From NCBI GenBank assembly GCA_937957895.1, contig CALFEZ010000094.1, positions 1-8,001 on the forward strand: DNA of 8,001 nucleotides, given 5' to 3'. This document shows, in pieces, positions 1 through 7,066 of the stretch. Position numbers and translations under genes: made by a program. Under the pieces are notes generated by a model, which was not told where the DNA came from, ran no database searches, and was given only the letters and a program-made list of their open reading frames with translations. Each line of letters starts with the position of its first letter. The stretch's first letter is position 1. Source of the stretch: an uncultured Erysipelotrichaceae bacterium. Its GTDB lineage: Bacteria > Bacillota_I > Bacilli_A > Erysipelotrichales > Erysipelotrichaceae.

Positions 1-1033
1 CGAAGAAACCACCCCCAACGATAATGGCAAACATGATCCACAAACTTGGCAATCCCATCGAATCACCCAAAATGAGTGGCCCGATGATGTTGCCATCAAG
101 CTGTTGCAACACTAAGATGAACAATGCAAACCAAATAGTGTACATCGGGTTGACGATAAAAAGGATGAATATCGATGGTATGGCGCCGATAAATGGACCA
201 AACACCGGAATCATATTTGTGATGGCAATGATGACACTGATCAACAACGCATATGGCCATCCAAAAATGGTCATACCGATAAAACATAAAAACCCAACAA
301 TGATCGAATCGATCGTTTTTCCGACAAGGAAGTTGGTGAATGTTTTACCGCTGATGCTTGTCAAACGTACCAAACGGTCGGCATCTTTGACAGGGAAAAA
401 GGCATAAGTGATCTTTTTAAACTGCAATCCAAAACGTTCCCGCTCAAGCAAAATATAAAGGGCGATGATCAACCCTACAAGAATTCTGAAAACCAAACTG
501 ACAAGAGTCCATGAATAACCAATGATCAATGGTAGATAGTTCCGTGCGATGTCACCCCATGAACCAATCAAGTCGATACCGGTACTGATCAAAATATCTC
601 TAAACTCTGGAGTGATATTCAGTTGTACGATCAGATCGTTAAAATAACTTTCAGCAGCAGAAATATAGGTTGGCAGCAGATTTATCAGCTGATTGATAGA
701 CAAAACCAACTGAGGGAGTAAAATCAAAAAAGCAAGGACGATCAACCCAATCGCAACGACCATCGCTGCAAGTGCTGCGATCCGGCGTTTGATCTTACCT
801 GAAAGGCTTATCTCTTTCAATAGTCTTTTTTCTATGTAGTTCATCAGTGGCGCAACCAAAAAAGCAATGGCAAAACCAACAACAAAAGGAAGCATCACTG
901 AGAGTAATCTTGATATGATCGCTCTTACGATCGGAAAATTCTGAACAAAGAAATAAAAACTAACAACGATGATGCCGGCGATCACCAATGAGATCGTTTG
1001 GTCTTTTTGTTCGGGTTTAAGTTTGTATCGCAT
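1..1033 (-). CDS. AI-2E family transporter (YdiK/PerM-like membrane protein), 3' end cut off
   Basis: Integral membrane protein of the AI-2E family (Pfam AI-2E_transport; YdiK, PerM, TqsA relatives). Family members export varied small molecules or ions, and the substrate here cannot be told. Translation from ATG at 1033 gives 344 residues without a stop before the left edge. The family is usually 350-400 residues, so only the C-terminal end is missing. Hydrophobic segments lie near residues 13-31, 42-61, 85-108, 167-196, 238-257, 260-305 and 330-344, with the typical hydrophilic stretch at about 110-165. Family hallmarks are VGKTIDSIIVG (237-247), the PFIGAIPS motif (280-287) and DGNIIGPLILG (313-323). 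AAAAGGAG (1038-1045) lies 4 bases before the start. The gene follows nadE after a 41-base gap and is last of the visible leftward run. A role in quorum signalling should not be assumed from the family name. Confidence 0.93.
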   Translation of the reverse strand, partial: MRYKLKPEQKDQTISLVIAGIIVVSFYFFVQNFPIVRAIISRLLSVMLPFVVGFAIAFLVAPLMNYIEKRLLKEISLSGKIKRRIAALAAMVVAIGLIVLAFLILLPQLVLSINQLINLLPTYISAAESYFNDLIVQLNITPEFRDILISTGIDLIGSWGDIARNYLPLIIGYSWTLVSLVFRILVGLIIALYILLERERFGLQFKKITYAFFPVKDADRLVRLTSISGKTFTNFLVGKTIDSIIVGFLCFIGMTIFGWPYALLISVIIAITNMIPVFGPFIGAIPSIFILFIVNPMYTIWFALFILVLQQLDGNIIGPLILGDSMGLPSLWIMFAIIVGGGFF

Positions 1034-1047
1034 GCTGCTCCTTTTCT

Positions 1048-1077
1048 ATTATCCTAACACAGTATTGACAATGGCTA
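1048..1077 (-). promoter_or_regulatory. Weak candidate promoter before the AI-2E gene
   Basis: On the minus strand, TAGCCA (1072-1077) and GATAAT (1048-1053) are separated by 18 bases. They match 4/6 and 5/6 of the sigma-A consensus. The -35 box overlaps the nadE stop codon. The -10 box ends 14 bases before the AI-2E start, so a transcript would have a very short leader. The geometry resembles the better candidate ahead of nadE. Such matches arise by chance in AT-rich DNA, so this is tentative. Confidence 0.22.
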
Positions 1078-2871
1078 TCCTTTTATCGGGAAAAATCCTT
1101 GATTCTCACGGAAATCCGTTCCAAAAGCTCCTCTGCTTACAAGAACGATCGGAGGCATCTGGATGCGTTTGAACACAGATAATTGGATCATTCGATCTAC
1201 CCAACGAAGATCTTCGATAAATTTTTCGTAACTGTCAAGATGATAGATGGTCAACCATTTTGCGATTGGATGATCCCAAATCGTTTTGTCTTGGTATCTT
1301 TTGATCAGATCATCCCACCCATAAGAAGGATACTCCGTGTACATTTCGACCAATCGATCATGATATCCCCACTTCATGGGATCGACCTGGTCTTCACGAA
1401 GTTCCGCAGAAGGCATGAACTCAAAATGCAATCCTTTTTCATCCTCAGTCGGGATAAGATTGTTTGGAATAATTTCCTGTCGAAACATCGAGTTGATGTT
1501 TCTGGCCAGCTCGAATATCTGCGTCTTGGTGCAGTCTCCAAGTGGAGCCAGAGCACCGATCGTATCTCCATACAATGTACAATATCCCAGCGCAGTCTCA
1601 ACTTTGTTTCCGTTGTTGACGATGACTCCGTTGTATTTGGCAGCCAGGGTCGACAGCAATTGTCCTCTGACTCGAGCATGCACATTTTCGATTAGCAATT
1701 GTGATGTTGGGTCATCTTCGATGATACCGGCTGTTTGGATGGTAGCTGCGACCATATGCTCTATCGAATGTTCGACATATCGGATCTTCAGATTCTGCGC
1801 TGTATGGCGGGCGTTGTCGATCGTGATCTGTTTGTTGTATTTGCTGGGCATGTTGACTCCGATCACACGATCAGGTCCCAATGCCAGCACTAACAAAGCT
1901 GCCGAAACACTGCTATCGATACCACCGGATAATCCTATTAGCCAAGTGGTTTGTTTTTGGAACATTTGCTGATCGAACTCACGGATGGCAGCGATCAAGG
2001 CATCCAACAACTGGATCGTCTTTGGTTGCAATGTTTCTGTTTGATCTGAGTCAAACGACATGATCTGTTGTTCAAACACTTTCTCACAATGAGCCACAAT
2101 CAAACCATCTTGATCAACACACATCGATCCTCCATCAAACAAAACGATGTTTTTTCCGGTGTTTTGCATACCGGCAACATTGACATACACAAACAACGGG
2201 ATGGCGTGTTCGACTGCTTTTTGTTGAATGTGTTTTAGTCTAGACTTCTCTTTGTTTTTAGTCCATGGGGAACTGGAAATATTGACAAGCAGATCAATGG
2301 ATGCAGATGCCCACACTTTCGTGGGATCAACATCATAGTGCTCGCTCCAAAGATCCTCACATATTTCCAAACCTATACGTACTTCCTTTTGTGCTATCTT
2401 GACGATAAAAGGTGAAAACATGTTGCTTTGATCGAAAGTCATCCCACTGGTAAAATATCGTGCATCATCAAAGATACGATAATTTGGCAGCAGGTGTTTG
2501 ATGTATGGGATGACACCATCGTTTTCTCTTTTGACCATCTGGCGATCCTGAGCAACAAATCCACAATTATACACTGCCGGTCGACCATCATGCCCTTTTT
2601 TATCGAGTGATTCCAAATAGGTTACATTTCCCCATATGATGATGATGCCATCCGCCAGCTTGGTTATGGTTTTGTTGTAGGCATCACATTGTTTGATGAA
2701 GTCTTCACTGTACCATAGATCTCCCAGCAAATACCCACTGATACAGAGCTCGGGAAAAATCACCATGTCAGATCCGTCGTCTTTGGCTTGCTGGATCATG
2801 TTTTGAATGTTGTTGAAGTTGGTCTGAAGTTGCTTTGGGACCACATTCATCTGGGCTATGGTTATTTTCAT
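1075..2871 (-). CDS. nadE: Glutamine-dependent NAD+ synthetase
   Basis: Catalyses the last step of NAD+ synthesis: deamido-NAD+ + ATP + glutamine gives NAD+ + AMP + PPi + glutamate, in the cytoplasm. The 598-residue protein has two fused domains. The N-terminal carbon-nitrogen hydrolase (nitrilase-fold) glutaminase, about 1-270, keeps the Glu-Lys-Cys triad: E41 in FPELCISGY, K125 in IKHLLPNY and C171 in LEICEDLW. The C-terminal synthetase, about 285-598, has the ATP-pyrophosphatase P-loop SGGIDSS (315-321) and the conserved NNGNKVETALGYCTLYGD stretch (419-436), then PSAELREDQVDPMKWGYHD (487-505). Length is normal for glutamine-using enzymes (about 540-680) and far above ammonia-only NadE (about 275). 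The start is supported by GAGG (2877-2880) and a typical domain beginning (MKITIAQMNV). Stop is TAG. It sits 41 bases after the TrmH-family gene and 41 before the AI-2E gene, and may have its own promoter. No missing key residue was seen. Confidence 0.97.
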   Translation of the reverse strand: MKITIAQMNVVPKQLQTNFNNIQNMIQQAKDDGSDMVIFPELCISGYLLGDLWYSEDFIKQCDAYNKTITKLADGIIIIWGNVTYLESLDKKGHDGRPAVYNCGFVAQDRQMVKRENDGVIPYIKHLLPNYRIFDDARYFTSGMTFDQSNMFSPFIVKIAQKEVRIGLEICEDLWSEHYDVDPTKVWASASIDLLVNISSSPWTKNKEKSRLKHIQQKAVEHAIPLFVYVNVAGMQNTGKNIVLFDGGSMCVDQDGLIVAHCEKVFEQQIMSFDSDQTETLQPKTIQLLDALIAAIREFDQQMFQKQTTWLIGLSGGIDSSVSAALLVLALGPDRVIGVNMPSKYNKQITIDNARHTAQNLKIRYVEHSIEHMVAATIQTAGIIEDDPTSQLLIENVHARVRGQLLSTLAAKYNGVIVNNGNKVETALGYCTLYGDTIGALAPLGDCTKTQIFELARNINSMFRQEIIPNNLIPTEDEKGLHFEFMPSAELREDQVDPMKWGYHDRLVEMYTEYPSYGWDDLIKRYQDKTIWDHPIAKWLTIYHLDSYEKFIEDLRWVDRMIQLSVFKRIQMPPIVLVSRGAFGTDFRENQGFFPIKG

Positions 2872-2886
2872 TAGTTCCTCATTATC

Positions 2887-2915
2887 ATTATATGGACATT
2901 CACACTGGATGTCTA
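2887..2915 (-). promoter_or_regulatory. Candidate sigma-A promoter for nadE
   Basis: On the minus strand, TAGACA (2910-2915; 5/6 match to TTGACA) is followed after exactly 17 bases by a perfect TATAAT (2887-2892). The -35 box overlaps the TAG stop of the upstream methyltransferase gene (2913-2915). A start about 7 bases past the -10 box would fall near 2880, right at the GAGG ribosome binding site, leaving a leader of roughly 9 bases before the nadE ATG. The box match is good, but the short leader is odd and lowers confidence. It would let nadE be expressed apart from the upstream run. Confidence 0.5.
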
Positions 2916-3629
2916 TCGATCACGGGCTTGTCTGACCATTTCAAATGCAATCACGGCAGTTGCGGAAACTGCACTTAAAGCAACTTTTACATCACTTTGA
3001 TAGATAATGTGGACAAAACCATCACTGCTTTCGATGACATCTCGTGAAAGCCCCCGTTTCTCTCCACCGATACACAAACATGTATTTTTAACATAGCGAT
3101 GCTCATCATAGGGGACCGATGTATCAGAACGCAGAGCACTGATCACTTCATATCCTTTTTTGTGAAGATCCAATAGCATGGTTTTCATATCATGTGAGCG
3201 GATCCAAATCAAAGACTCACTGGCACCTGCAGATGCTTTGAGGATGATCGCTTCACTGTCCTGATAGTGGCGATCATTGGTGATCACTGCCTTAAACCCG
3301 GCAGCTGCACAGGTGCGGAGCATCATACCTAGGTTATACGGATCTTCAACCCCTTCAACCAGCAGAACATTTCCGTTCTGTATCATAGCAGGATCTTCAT
3401 ACTTTCGATGGGATACTTCAGCGATGATACCCCCATGTGTTTTACCAATGGTCATCGAGTCGATGGTCTTTTTGTCTGTTAAAATGATTTCTATGTTGTC
3501 TTTATAACAGAGATGTTTGATATACTCGATATCTCTAGAGTGCTTATTTTGGGATATGCATACTCGATGAATGTCTCTTTTTTGGTGTTTCAGTGCAGCT
3601 TTGACTGAAAGTGCTCCTTCAATGATCAT
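2913..3629 (-). CDS. TrmH-family (SPOUT) RNA methyltransferase with altered motif 3
   Basis: A 238-residue member of the SpoU/TrmH family, which transfers methyl from S-adenosylmethionine to ribose 2'-OH of rRNA or tRNA using a knotted SPOUT fold. Residues 1-72 look like the L30e-like substrate-binding domain (MIIEGALSVKAAL, then THGGIIAEV at 64-72). Motif 1 is EGVEDPYNLGMMLRT (92-106), with N99 and the catalytic-type R105. Motif 2 is IGGEKRGLSRDVIE (187-200), with E190 and G193. Motif 3, normally like IPM.G...SLNVS.A, reads IIYQSDVKVALSAVSA (208-223): the usual Pro, Gly and Asn positions appear changed. The gene ends with the family-typical FEMVRQ. Its ATG overlaps the stop of the upstream U32 gene by 4 bases (ATGA), and AAGGA lies about 10 bases upstream. 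Overall shape resembles RlmB/YacO/YsgA, but the RNA target cannot be assigned. The coupling to the U32 pair suggests tRNA as one possibility (inference). Confidence 0.9.
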   Translation of the reverse strand: MIIEGALSVKAALKHQKRDIHRVCISQNKHSRDIEYIKHLCYKDNIEIILTDKKTIDSMTIGKTHGGIIAEVSHRKYEDPAMIQNGNVLLVEGVEDPYNLGMMLRTCAAAGFKAVITNDRHYQDSEAIILKASAGASESLIWIRSHDMKTMLLDLHKKGYEVISALRSDTSVPYDEHRYVKNTCLCIGGEKRGLSRDVIESSDGFVHIIYQSDVKVALSAVSATAVIAFEMVRQARDR

Positions 3630-4828
3630 GTGCTTCGTTTCCTTATAAAATCTTTGGGATCGACGTTAAATGGTATTTTGATTTGGACGATCTCCATCGG
3701 TTTGTATACCCGATCGACATGTTCTCCATCACTGTTGATGATCTTGGTCATCACAAAGTCTTCGTTTTCATGATGAGGCCCAAACACCTCACACGCCATA
3801 TTTGTTTCAAAATGATTTCTGACTTGCATCGTTGCCATTTGGGTAAGTGGGTCATACTCCATGATGACACCGAGAAATTCCTGGGTCACTCCGGCACCGT
3901 TGACTCCATAAAGGTGCCCATGATGATCGGGTACTTGATGATAGAATCCTGAGAATGTTGCTCTGTTTTCTGCTTTTGAAAGCTCTATGTTGGTAACACT
4001 GATCAAGTCATCGTCTTTGTTGTTGCGCATGCCATCGATCAATTTGCGATAGGCACCGACTACCGTTGCAAGATAGTATTCTGATTTCATGCGACCTTCG
4101 ATCTTAAGACTACAGACATTGGCTTGCATCAAGTCACTGATCACTGTAGTTGCATTGAGATCTTTTGAGCTCATAGAGAAAAGTATGTCAGGTGCGTGCA
4201 GTGGTTGCATGTTTTGATCGTAACACTCATATTTCCAACGGCAACTTTGAGCACAACCTCCTCGATTCGCATCACGGAATGTCATGTGATTACTCAGTGT
4301 GCAGCGACCTGAAATATTGACACACATACCTCCATGGATAAATACTTCCGTTGGTAAAATATCTTGAGAAGTGATCTGTTTGATATCCGTCAAAGAGCAT
4401 TCTCTGGCAAGCACCACTCGATCTACCCCAACTTTTTTATAGAACCGCAGTGCATGTGCATTTGTCGATGATAGTTGTGTGCTAAGATGGATTTCCAAAT
4501 GATCAGTCACTTGTTTTGCCAAGGTTACGACATGCAAAGAAGCAACGATAATGGCATCCACTTGGATGCTTTCCAGAACCTTCAGATAATCACTTAACCC
4601 CTCTAGGTCTTCTTGATGAGGGATCATGTTGACGGTAACATACACTTTTGCCCCATGATCATGAGCATACATGACAGCTTCTTTTATATCATCGATGTCG
4701 AAATTGCTGGCTCTGGCGCGCAGTGAAAAAGACTTGCCACCAATGTAAACTGCATCAGCACCATAATCGATAGCTGTTTTTAGACGATGCAGATCTCCTG
4801 CAGGAGCCAAAAGTTCTACTTGTCTCAT
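3626..4828 (-). CDS. trhP2: U32 peptidase-family protein, YrrO/TrhP2-like tRNA hydroxylation factor
   Basis: Annotated as 'peptidase U32' in most genomes. Characterised relatives (E. coli YegQ/TrhP, Bacillus YrrN-YrrO/TrhP1-TrhP2) instead form 5-hydroxyuridine at tRNA position 34, a prephenate- and iron-sulfur-dependent process. The 400-residue protein opens with VELLAPAGD (4-12) and DYGADAVYIGG (21-31). It has HLSTQLSSTNA (114-124), VLARECSL (139-146), the U32 signature from E161 to S179 (EVFIHGGMC, then GRCTLS), RDANRGGCAQSCRWKY (185-200) and SLKIEGRMKSEYY (240-252). C169, C176, C192 and C239 fit the four-cysteine spacing that binds a [4Fe-4S] cluster in the related UbiU protein. The C-terminal beta-rich part runs from about 290. 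Length is close to Bacillus YrrO. The ATG overlaps the stop of the neighbouring U32 gene by 4 bases and has a strong AAGGAGG site. TrhP2 versus generic U32 or RlhA-like function is a family inference. Confidence 0.9.
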   Translation of the reverse strand: MRQVELLAPAGDLHRLKTAIDYGADAVYIGGKSFSLRARASNFDIDDIKEAVMYAHDHGAKVYVTVNMIPHQEDLEGLSDYLKVLESIQVDAIIVASLHVVTLAKQVTDHLEIHLSTQLSSTNAHALRFYKKVGVDRVVLARECSLTDIKQITSQDILPTEVFIHGGMCVNISGRCTLSNHMTFRDANRGGCAQSCRWKYECYDQNMQPLHAPDILFSMSSKDLNATTVISDLMQANVCSLKIEGRMKSEYYLATVVGAYRKLIDGMRNNKDDDLISVTNIELSKAENRATFSGFYHQVPDHHGHLYGVNGAGVTQEFLGVIMEYDPLTQMATMQVRNHFETNMACEVFGPHHENEDFVMTKIINSDGEHVDRVYKPMEIVQIKIPFNVDPKDFIRKRST

Positions 4829-5706
4829 TTGACTTCCTCCTTGATCGTGGCTGTATCCTGATAATTGAGTCCTTTGCCAAGTTTGATGTTGGAGTTTGTA
4901 AGTCTTGATATGGTTTGTTCAAGTGTGATCCTGTCATGGAAATATTCGATCACCGTTTGGATGTCTTCTTCTTTCAGGAAATTCGAATCGATCCACCCTA
5001 ATGTCAACCCGGCATCTTCAAGCTGTTGCTTCTCCTCGAGCAGACTCATCACTTCGTCTGTAAACATGGAAAAGCCATGGTCATCTTCATATCCAAGATA
5101 GATGTTGTCGCGCTGGTCTTCTTTAAAGAAGAACAAATTATGTTTGCTAGGGATGTTTTTCTCTATTTGAGAGAAGTAGTTGTTTAACAATGGTCTGTAT
5201 GATCTTGACATCACTTGATATCCAAAGACAGGGATCATGATGTTTGCTTGAAGTGACTTGATGATCTGCAGTTTTTTTTCGAGTGTCAGTTCTCTGGCAG
5301 GCATCACTATATCGGTCCCATGCTCAAGCATCAATGATGCATCGTATTGATTTGCGATGGTCGTATCAGAGTGGAAGTACACGGGAATATCGGTTTGTTG
5401 TTTGAGGTAAAACAAAACTCCTACATCGCTGACGATGTAAAAGGATGGTCGCGTGATACCGATGACATGCAATTGATCAAGCAGTGTTGTCCATTCTGTC
5501 TCTTTGATCAAACGATTGATCATGATCCCCAGTTTGAGATCGATATTTTCAGCAATATCGAACAACATCGATATGTTGTCCAAGTCAAAAGTATGCTCAA
5601 TCCCTGATGATAAGAACGGTGTCGTAACAGTCAAACGATGACATCCCGATGATTTTAGTGCCAGGATCTGGTCTTGATCGTGGATGTGAGTCATGATCTC
5701 AATCAT
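4825..5706 (-). CDS. trhP1: U32-like protein, YrrN/TrhP1-like, lacking the iron-sulfur cysteines
   Basis: A 293-residue protein homologous to the N-terminal barrel of U32 proteins, similar in length to Bacillus YrrN (TrhP1), which partners YrrO in making tRNA wobble 5-hydroxyuridine. Visible correspondences to its neighbour are YFHSDTTIANQYDASLMLEHG (110-130 region; compare HLSTQLSSTNA), IVMPARELTLEK (133-144; compare VVLARECSL) and VFGYQVMSRSYRPLLNNYF (160-178), where U32 enzymes carry the Cys-Gly-Cys signature. Only one cysteine (C22) exists in the whole protein, so it is unlikely to hold its own [4Fe-4S] cluster and may act as partner subunit (inference). The ATG shares one base with the transporter stop (TGATG). 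AAGGAG (5721-5726) is 14 bases away, longer than ideal, so re-initiation after the upstream stop is likely. An in-frame TGA just upstream (5713-5715) rules out a longer ATG-started version. The downstream U32 gene overlaps by 4 bases. Confidence 0.85.
   Translation of the reverse strand: MIEIMTHIHDQDQILALKSSGCHRLTVTTPFLSSGIEHTFDLDNISMLFDIAENIDLKLGIMINRLIKETEWTTLLDQLHVIGITRPSFYIVSDVGVLFYLKQQTDIPVYFHSDTTIANQYDASLMLEHGTDIVMPARELTLEKKLQIIKSLQANIMIPVFGYQVMSRSYRPLLNNYFSQIEKNIPSKHNLFFFKEDQRDNIYLGYEDDHGFSMFTDEVMSLLEEKQQLEDAGLTLGWIDSNFLKEEDIQTVIEYFHDRITLEQTISRLTNSNIKLGKGLNYQDTATIKEEVK
4836..4842 (-). promoter_or_regulatory. Strong ribosome binding site for the TrhP2-like gene
   Basis: AAGGAGG on the minus strand, 7 bases before the ATG at 4828 and lying inside the last codons of the upstream U32 gene. 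It is the best Shine-Dalgarno match in the window. It fixes the start despite the 4-base gene overlap and suggests that the second U32 protein is translated at least as well as the first. Confidence 0.85.
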
Positions 5707-7028
5707 CAGGCTTCAATAAACTCCTTGTTTTCGTTTCTAAATGCAGCAAAAACAAGCACACTAAGCACGGCAGTGATGATACTGACGATCAAAAACACCA
5801 ACTGGTACAATGCTGTTCCTTCAAAAGTTGAGGGGATCCATTGCAAGATGGTAGCATATATCTTATCTCCATAGAAAATCCCTACGGCAAAAAACGTTTG
5901 ATAAATCCCCATGCTTACTTCACGTTTATCAAATGAAAATGGTTGCATGGCAAGTCCCAGTAAAATGTTGTAAAGTATTCCATAACCAAAGCCATTAAGA
6001 CCATATACAAAAAATAAGACAACGGGGTTTGTCAGATTCGATGCCGTGATCGCAAAAGCAAAAACACTGGCGAGCCCAATGTATAGTGTATTTTTCACAC
6101 CGATTTTCTTTTTGAGATATAATCCGGCTATCACTCCGGCAATCAATTGAAAAATCGTGAACATGACATCAAGATAAGCCACTAAAAAATCACTCATAAG
6201 TACCAGCTCGCTTCGTGCAAAGGCAACCATGTTAGCTTGTCCTGAAGCAAATCGTATAAAGGATACAACGACTCCAAACATCGCAATCGCCAAAAAGCGT
6301 TTGTCTGAAAGGACTTCTTTGAACTTGGCAGTGGTGAAATTTCGTTGTTTTTGTTTGTTGTCTTTCACTCTCATCAAAAAGACAAAAGCAACCAATGCCA
6401 AAACTGCACTTAGCAACCACAACAACTGGTAATTCTTTACGACATCCTGGGTTGCCATCGATTGGATGGGAGCCACTAAAAACTCAGCAAGCAGAGGTGC
6501 AATAGACAAAATCGACACTGAGACGATCGCTTGTTTTGGTGTAAACGTCTCTGCAAACATCACGTTAAACAACGCCAGAATGCTTGCTCCGATGCCAAGG
6601 GCCAACGATGATGCGAACATGGTGTATTGATCTGCTTTAAATACAACGGTGAGTGAAGTCAAAAAGATAGAGAGAAGTGCAGTGGCAATAATGATCTTTC
6701 TTGATTTCAGATAATCACTTACCATAAACACCGGCAATCGGACAAAAATCGATACAAGCCCATAGGCTGCCACGATGTTCGCTGCTACGATACCATCAAG
6801 CCCCAATCCACCCATATCTATCGGTGATATGGCATATACTTTACGATAAGCGCGGATAATGTTGATGCTTGCCCAAAAGAGTACGAGCAAAACAAACACC
6901 ATCATCTGATATTTGGTTAGGTCATACTTTTTATAGATCCAATATGTAAGAGCCACTGTCAATATGATCGTAAGCACGTACACATATGGTTTTAGATCGA
7001 TCATTGACTGTGTGATGATTTGTATCAT
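5706..7028 (-). CDS. Major facilitator superfamily (MFS) transporter, substrate unknown
   Basis: A polytopic inner-membrane protein of 440 residues when started at ATG 7028. Hydrophobic segments can be seen near residues 14-31, 41-59, 78-98, 112-131, 137-158, 168-188, 202-220, 244-262, 280-303, 314-332, 335-362, 372-395 and 408-430, about 12-13 spans. A charged central loop lies at 221-243 (VKDNKQKQRN), as in MFS proteins with two six-helix halves. RLPVFMVSDYLKSRK (97-111) resembles the conserved loop 2-3 region. No substrate-specific motif was recognised. ATG 7028 is chosen because AAAAGG lies 8 bases upstream. The in-frame ATGs at 7049 and 7103 have no such site, and the latter would run through the divergent promoter region. 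It is first in the leftward run and shares one base with the next gene's start (TGATG). A link between its substrate and tRNA modification is possible but unsupported. Confidence 0.85.
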   Translation of the reverse strand: MIQIITQSMIDLKPYVYVLTIILTVALTYWIYKKYDLTKYQMMVFVLLVLFWASINIIRAYRKVYAISPIDMGGLGLDGIVAANIVAAYGLVSIFVRLPVFMVSDYLKSRKIIIATALLSIFLTSLTVVFKADQYTMFASSLALGIGASILALFNVMFAETFTPKQAIVSVSILSIAPLLAEFLVAPIQSMATQDVVKNYQLLWLLSAVLALVAFVFLMRVKDNKQKQRNFTTAKFKEVLSDKRFLAIAMFGVVVSFIRFASGQANMVAFARSELVLMSDFLVAYLDVMFTIFQLIAGVIAGLYLKKKIGVKNTLYIGLASVFAFAITASNLTNPVVLFFVYGLNGFGYGILYNILLGLAMQPFSFDKREVSMGIYQTFFAVGIFYGDKIYATILQWIPSTFEGTALYQLVFLIVSIITAVLSVLVFAAFRNENKEFIEA

Positions 7029-7036
7029 TTTTGTTA

Positions 7037-7042
7037 CCTTTT
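7037..7042 (-). promoter_or_regulatory. Ribosome binding site that fixes the MFS start
   Basis: AAAAGG on the minus strand, 8 bases before ATG 7028. The two upstream in-frame ATG codons (7049 and 7103) lack a comparable site. Choosing 7028 removes 25 N-terminal residues (MLLYHSSLF and onward) that do not look like part of the protein. Confidence 0.7.
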
Positions 7043-7066
7043 CTTTCATGTAATAGTTTAAACGAT

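Noticed and set aside
24..407. A 127-codon plus-strand open frame near the left edge, rich in Met, Asn and Ile
   Set aside because: It is antisense to the AI-2E gene, whose family motifs are clear in the opposite strand. The composition is what reversed membrane-protein codons give.
1..1033. Calling the AI-2E gene a quorum-sensing autoinducer exporter
   Set aside because: The family name comes from one member. Many relatives carry out other transport, and no luxS or other signalling gene is visible in this window.
1376..1972. A 198-codon open frame on the plus strand opposite nadE
   Set aside because: It lies wholly inside the well-supported nadE gene on the other strand, has no ribosome binding site of note and no recognisable protein motif. 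It is a shadow of the nadE codons.
3626..4828. Secreted or collagenase-type protease role for the U32 gene
   Set aside because: The protein has no signal peptide. Its iron-sulfur-type cysteines and gene pairing match the tRNA-hydroxylation branch rather than a protease.
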